From Halobacteriovoraceae bacterium (GTDB lineage Bacteria; Bdellovibrionota; Bacteriovoracia; Bacteriovoracales; Bacteriovoracaceae), in contig JACKAJ010000008.1 of assembly GCA_020635135.1 (NCBI GenBank), positions 1-12,188 of the forward strand: DNA of 12,188 nt, in the 5' to 3' direction. Position 1 is the stretch's first letter. The number at the start of each line of letters is the position of its first letter. Below the pieces are notes generated by a model. It saw only the letters and a list, made by a program, of their open reading frames with translations. It searched no databases and was not told where the DNA came from. Made by a program: the position numbers and the translations under genes. Shown here one piece after another: positions 8,942 through 12,188 of this stretch.

Positions 8942-9050
8942 GTATAACAGCTCAGTCCTGGCAGGAAGTTTTCATGCTATTATATATTCATATTTTTATC
9001 TATAAATATATAATATCATCTATCAATTCTCTAATCATTGCTGATTATAC
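8942..9050 (-). ncRNA. Candidate intron-encoded structured RNA (box C/D-like) or small inverted-repeat element
   Basis: The segment is closed by GTATAATCAGC (9050-9040) and GCTGTTATAC (8951-8942), which pair over 10 bp with one bulged U. Nested inside, ATTATATATT (8979-8988, plus strand) and its exact complement AATATATAAT (9005-9014) form a second stem, extended by one further pair and, after a mismatch, three more, around a 16-nt loop. On the sense strand ATGATTA (9038-9032), one change from the C-box consensus RUGAUGA, lies one base inside the closing stem. CTGA (8955-8952), a perfect D box, abuts its other side. An ATGAAAA (8975-8969) could be a weak C' box, leaving CTTCCTGCCAGGA as the possible guide before D. 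Against this, the guide is nearly self-complementary, the length is large for a C/D RNA, a D' box at proper spacing is lacking, and I recognise no rRNA target. A MITE-like insertion is the alternative, but no target duplication is visible. Confidence 0.25.
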
Positions 9051-9168
9051 ATTTTATAACAAAGTATAAAAAAATATAATAATATATTAAACAACTTAGA
9101 CACTCCAAAATAACATATACATTTATTTATTAATAATTTTATTAAATTATTTATCAAAAAATAAAAAT

Positions 9169-9177
9169 ATTTACCAT
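9169..9177 (-). promoter_or_regulatory. 5' splice site ATG|GTAAAT
   Basis: The donor GTAAAT (9174-9169) follows the last exon codon ATG (9177-9175). It fits the eukaryotic GTRWRT pattern at the first four bases. It is the only GT between the conserved CLDM codons and the in-frame TGA that joins in phase with the acceptor at 8816 and keeps the dynein sequence intact. Confidence 0.8.
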
Positions 9178-12100
9178 GTCGAGGCATTTATGAGAAAATT
9201 CTAGGACTCCTTGTTCTCCTTTCTCATTCATCGCTTTCTCTGTGTAAAACGTCCAATAAGTCATATTCATGCACAAGACAGCTTGTCCACACCTTTTGGT
9301 GACCCATTGCTCTCTTTTCATAGTCAAATATTCATTAAAAGCTTGAAAAATCACCGATTTGACCGCCTCTTGCATGAAATTTTCAGTGATCAGTAGCCAT
9401 TCATCAACTTTTCCTAAATGCACATTGGTATCAATGCAAGTAATGAAAGGAACATACTCCCCTTCAGAAGAATACATTCCAAAGATTTTTTTCTCTTCAT
9501 CAAACCTTAATTTTTGTATTCCTTCGAAACATTTCTTCAAATGAGGCTGCACACGTAGAGGATCTTTAGTTTCCGATAGAATTTCTAACAATTCATCATT
9601 TGATAAGAAATAAAATCTTGGGAAATTATTTCTTTTTTCTTCTAAATAGGCGTTTAATCCCTTCTGTACTTCTTCAAGTTTTTGATGGCATTCCTTCAAA
9701 AGGTCCAGCAATTTCTTGTTCTTTGTGAATTCCAACACTTTTGGCGTACTATTAATCTTATTCATCATAGATTTCCAATTACTATCAACATCTTTAAACA
9801 TTTTCGCCTCAGTAGCAAGATGTTTAATAATATCAGGGCTCGAAAATATAGGCTCTAAATACAGCCACACTTGTTGAACCTTCACCCAGTATTCTAATAA
9901 GTTCCAAGTATATTGCAACCATTGTTCCCATTCACTAATTTTTAACTCAAATATTTTCGCATAAGGCGAACCTTTCATTGTTTGTGTCTTCACCGTCTGA
10001 TCATCTAATAAAGTCTGAATTTCATCGACAGAGTTCCCAGAAACCACATAAGTACCTGTGTCTTTCCAAAGCTTTATTTCGCAAATCACGGGCTCCCAAT
10101 CCTCATACATTTTATTCAGAATCTTCTCAATATTGAACTCTTTGGTCGCGCTATCAGAAATCTCTTCCAATTTATTTGTGAACTTGTAAATTTCTAAATC
10201 AATCAGTTTTTTCAGAAATATTTCTTTGTCTGGTCTCACCTGAAATCCTTTAAGGTCAGTGTTATTGGAAATCACGTTAGAAATTTCTTCCCAATGTCTT
10301 TCTTTCAGTCCAGGGTTACAGAATATTCGAACTAAAGGCATATGTACTTGAAACGCTTTGATTTCCTTGAGCACTTCTTGGCAAAGTCTTAAAGGATTGG
10401 CCATATCTTTAAGTCTAAAGCTTAAAGAGTTCGCTGTTTTGAACATCTCTTTGGTCTCTTTCTCAATAGAATCCGGGTGTAGCTTAAACACACTAGTATC
10501 TCTTTTCCAGCTCATTTCACTCGTTGACCAATCTTTTATTAATTTCCACAATTCTTGATAAGGAGCCAAATTATTCTTCGCATCTTCTAATTTCGGGAAT
10601 TCTGTCTGCGTCCCGATAATCAAGTCTTCCTTTTGATTGATCTCCACTTTTTCTTCGAGATATCTCGTCAGGCGATGAGCTAAAAGCTCGATTTTCTTAT
10701 TCGCGTCTTGAGACTGGAACTTTTCCGTGTACTCTGTACGCAGGCCTTCGATTTCTGATGCTAAAATATCGATGTTTTGAATGAATTCATCGCGAGTTTT
10801 GCGCAGTTTTGAGTCTAATTCATCTCTTTCTTTTTTTAGCCTTACTTCTTCTTTGTCCACACGACCCATTAAACCATGCACCTGCTCCGAACAATTGTAA
10901 ATTAATCGGACTTCTTCTTCAGGTTGGAAAGGGTAGTCGTATAAAAGTAAAAGCCATTTGACCGTGTCTTTGAAATCATTAGTAATTTCTCGGTTTTTCT
11001 TTAAACGGATTATTTCAACGTTTCTTTCAAGCTCGACCAATTTCTTCTCTGAGTCTGCTTTTGAGTTGATTCCTTCCCATAAAACATTGATTTCGTTATT
11101 AATTGCTTGGATCCTCTTGATTATTAACGTGTGAATTGCTGAATATAGCTTACTCTTGATATCTTCGCAAATATTCAAGAAGTTTTTCTTTACATCTAAG
11201 GCGTCAATCAAAATCATGTTCATTCTTACATAAAACGGAACATTTTTATTCACTTCCTCAATAATCTTCTGATATTTCAAAATCTCGTTTTGAAAGTCTT
11301 TCCTTTCATGCTTTTGAGCACAAAATTCCATGACCTTCTCCATTTCTTTCAATAAGAACGCGTATTCATTATAAATATTCAGCACATTCTCTATATTTCT
11401 TATATTTGTCTCAATGATTTCATCGATTTCATTCGTTATTTCAACGACTACTTGGTCATCGAATAACACCTTTGAAAGGCAGTTTTTATCACTGCGAGAC
11501 CATGAATTTTCTGGTCTTGGGATATTATGTGAGGTTTCTACAACCATTCGAATTAATTTCAGAATCTCTTGCTTAATAAAATCTAAAGAGTCTGCAAACG
11601 AAATTGCTTGATCTTCATCCTTCAATTTCACCACCAAAAACACATCTTCTATTCCTCCATGTGGGTCTTTTTCCATTTCTACCACTTGCCTTGGAGTTTT
11701 CGGGCTTTTTTGTTTGAACCTTCTGAAGAAGTCTCTAAAATTTGTGAGGGAATCAATCACTAGACCTCTGATTTGATTAGACATCATAGTAGCATTAGAC
11801 TCAAAGAAAATCATTGCTTGTTTCTTGTTCTTTTTCATTTGACTGAGCTCTTCATGATATATATCAGTCACTTCTTTCTTGAGCCATTCTCCCAATAAAG
11901 AAGTTTTCAGCACATCTGTCACTCTATCTTCCTGAATCTTAATGTAATATTGTATGGTCATAGGCTGGTCTTTCTTTTGCGGGAAGAATAAAAAGTGCAT
12001 AGACTCATACTTTTTCCATAAACGCATCAGTTTCAGCGTGGCTTTATTGCAAATCACTAAGTTTTGATTGATTTCCTCCCTAGCGAAATTCACATGTTCT

Positions 12101-12188
12101 TTCCAAATCTCATTAGGTTCTAGTCCCTTGTAAATATTTTCGCCATAATCTAGCACTCTTTCAAAGCTCTCCATGATTCCTAGTCTAA
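9175..12188 (-). CDS. Axonemal dynein heavy chain, visible part of the tail exon: tail and linker, N-terminus outside the window
   Basis: Exon upstream of the intron; it joins in phase 0 to the motor exon. The frame is open to the right edge with four codons (R-L-G-I) before Met 12174, so that Met may well be internal. The first AAA1 P-loop is at residue 1112 here, against roughly 1300 in related full-length chains, so I estimate 150-250 residues are missing. Residues 1-540 form the tail (DHC_N1/N2 region) that binds other inner-arm subunits; MSNQIRGLVIDSLTNFRDFF (131-150) is a typical DNAH3/7 stretch, and 440-480 looks like coiled coil. About 540-940 is the linker, the lever that swings during the power stroke, with NPGLKERHW (620-628) and FPRFYFLSNDELLEIL (851-866) as conserved marks. 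GQAVLC (963-968) and the run to CLDM lead into AAA1. No internal stop or frameshift is visible, and the chain should be functional. Confidence 0.93.

Larger units (their letters stand above)
8816..9174 (-). other. Phase-0 spliceosomal intron of the dynein heavy chain gene (359 nt)
   Basis: The upstream frame runs through the donor into VNIFIF and a TGA at 9156-9154. The downstream frame meets a TAG exactly at the acceptor. Removing GTAAAT...TTTTTTAG joins ATG and CTC codon to codon and gives ...SHKCLDM + LQDIVKLVRKEIEP, which matches the usual stretch between the dynein linker and AAA1. The intron falls between two domains. It is far more AT-rich than the exons except for a patch near 8942-8980. 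Two near-identical 17-bp words, AAAAAAGTTTTATATAA (8895-8911) and AAAAAAGTTTCGTATAA (8931-8947, plus strand), match at 15 positions. No ORF of interest lies within it. cDNA would settle the splice; I consider it nearly certain. Confidence 0.9.

Noticed and set aside
8956..8966. Plus-strand CTGGCAGGA is antisense to TCCTGCCAG at the 5' end of eukaryotic 18S rRNA, suggesting a plus-strand guide RNA
   Set aside because: Only 9 bases match, the word is part of a near-palindrome (TCCTGGCAGGA), and the plus strand opposes the transcribed gene with no box elements in the right order.
8942..9050. MITE or other DNA transposon with terminal inverted repeats
   Set aside because: Not excluded, but the flanks (TTTC and ATTT) show no target-site duplication, and the ends diverge after 10-11 bp.

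Overview
The window comes from the nuclear genome of a flagellated or ciliated microbial eukaryote. The evidence is a gene for a single-headed axonemal (inner-arm) dynein heavy chain, a spliceosomal-type intron, and very AT-rich non-coding DNA around clearly more GC-rich exons. The coding sequence uses the standard code: no TAA, TAG or TGA occurs inside it, Trp is always TGG, and the gene ends on TAA. This excludes the TAA/TAG=Gln code of Tetrahymena and Paramecium. I cannot name the lineage. An 8.4 kb exon without interruption means an intron-poor gene, and the 359-nt intron is far longer than the 15-16 nt introns of Stentor.

Layout, with every gene on the minus strand. From the right edge, 12188-9175 is the first visible exon of the dynein heavy chain (tail and linker). 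Its N-terminus lies outside the window. Positions 9174-8816 are a single phase-0 intron (GTAAAT ... TTTTTTAG). Positions 8815-365 are the second exon, which carries the complete six-AAA motor ring, the stalk with its microtubule-binding tip, and the C-terminal domain. Joined, they encode 3816 residues from the first visible Met, with the frame open to the window edge. An AT-rich spacer (364-188) follows, then the start of a second minus-strand gene (187-2, cut by the left edge). This reads as a mitochondrial ATP synthase inhibitor of the IF1 family with an import presequence. It is short and easily missed.

The two genes have no obvious shared function: one builds the inner dynein arms of the axoneme, the other would restrain reverse ATP hydrolysis in mitochondria. 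If the IF1 call holds, it implies a host with a conventional mitochondrial ATP synthase rather than a hydrogenosome or mitosome-bearing parasite.

The least ordinary part is inside the intron. At 8942-9050 a 109-nt segment, with a GC-richer patch amid AT-rich DNA, is closed by a 10-bp inverted repeat and holds a second, nested inverted repeat. On the sense strand it has a C-box-like sequence and a perfect D box next to the closing stem. It could be an intron-encoded box C/D-type RNA or a small inverted-repeat element. I found no new multi-gene system here; the rest is a conserved dynein gene.
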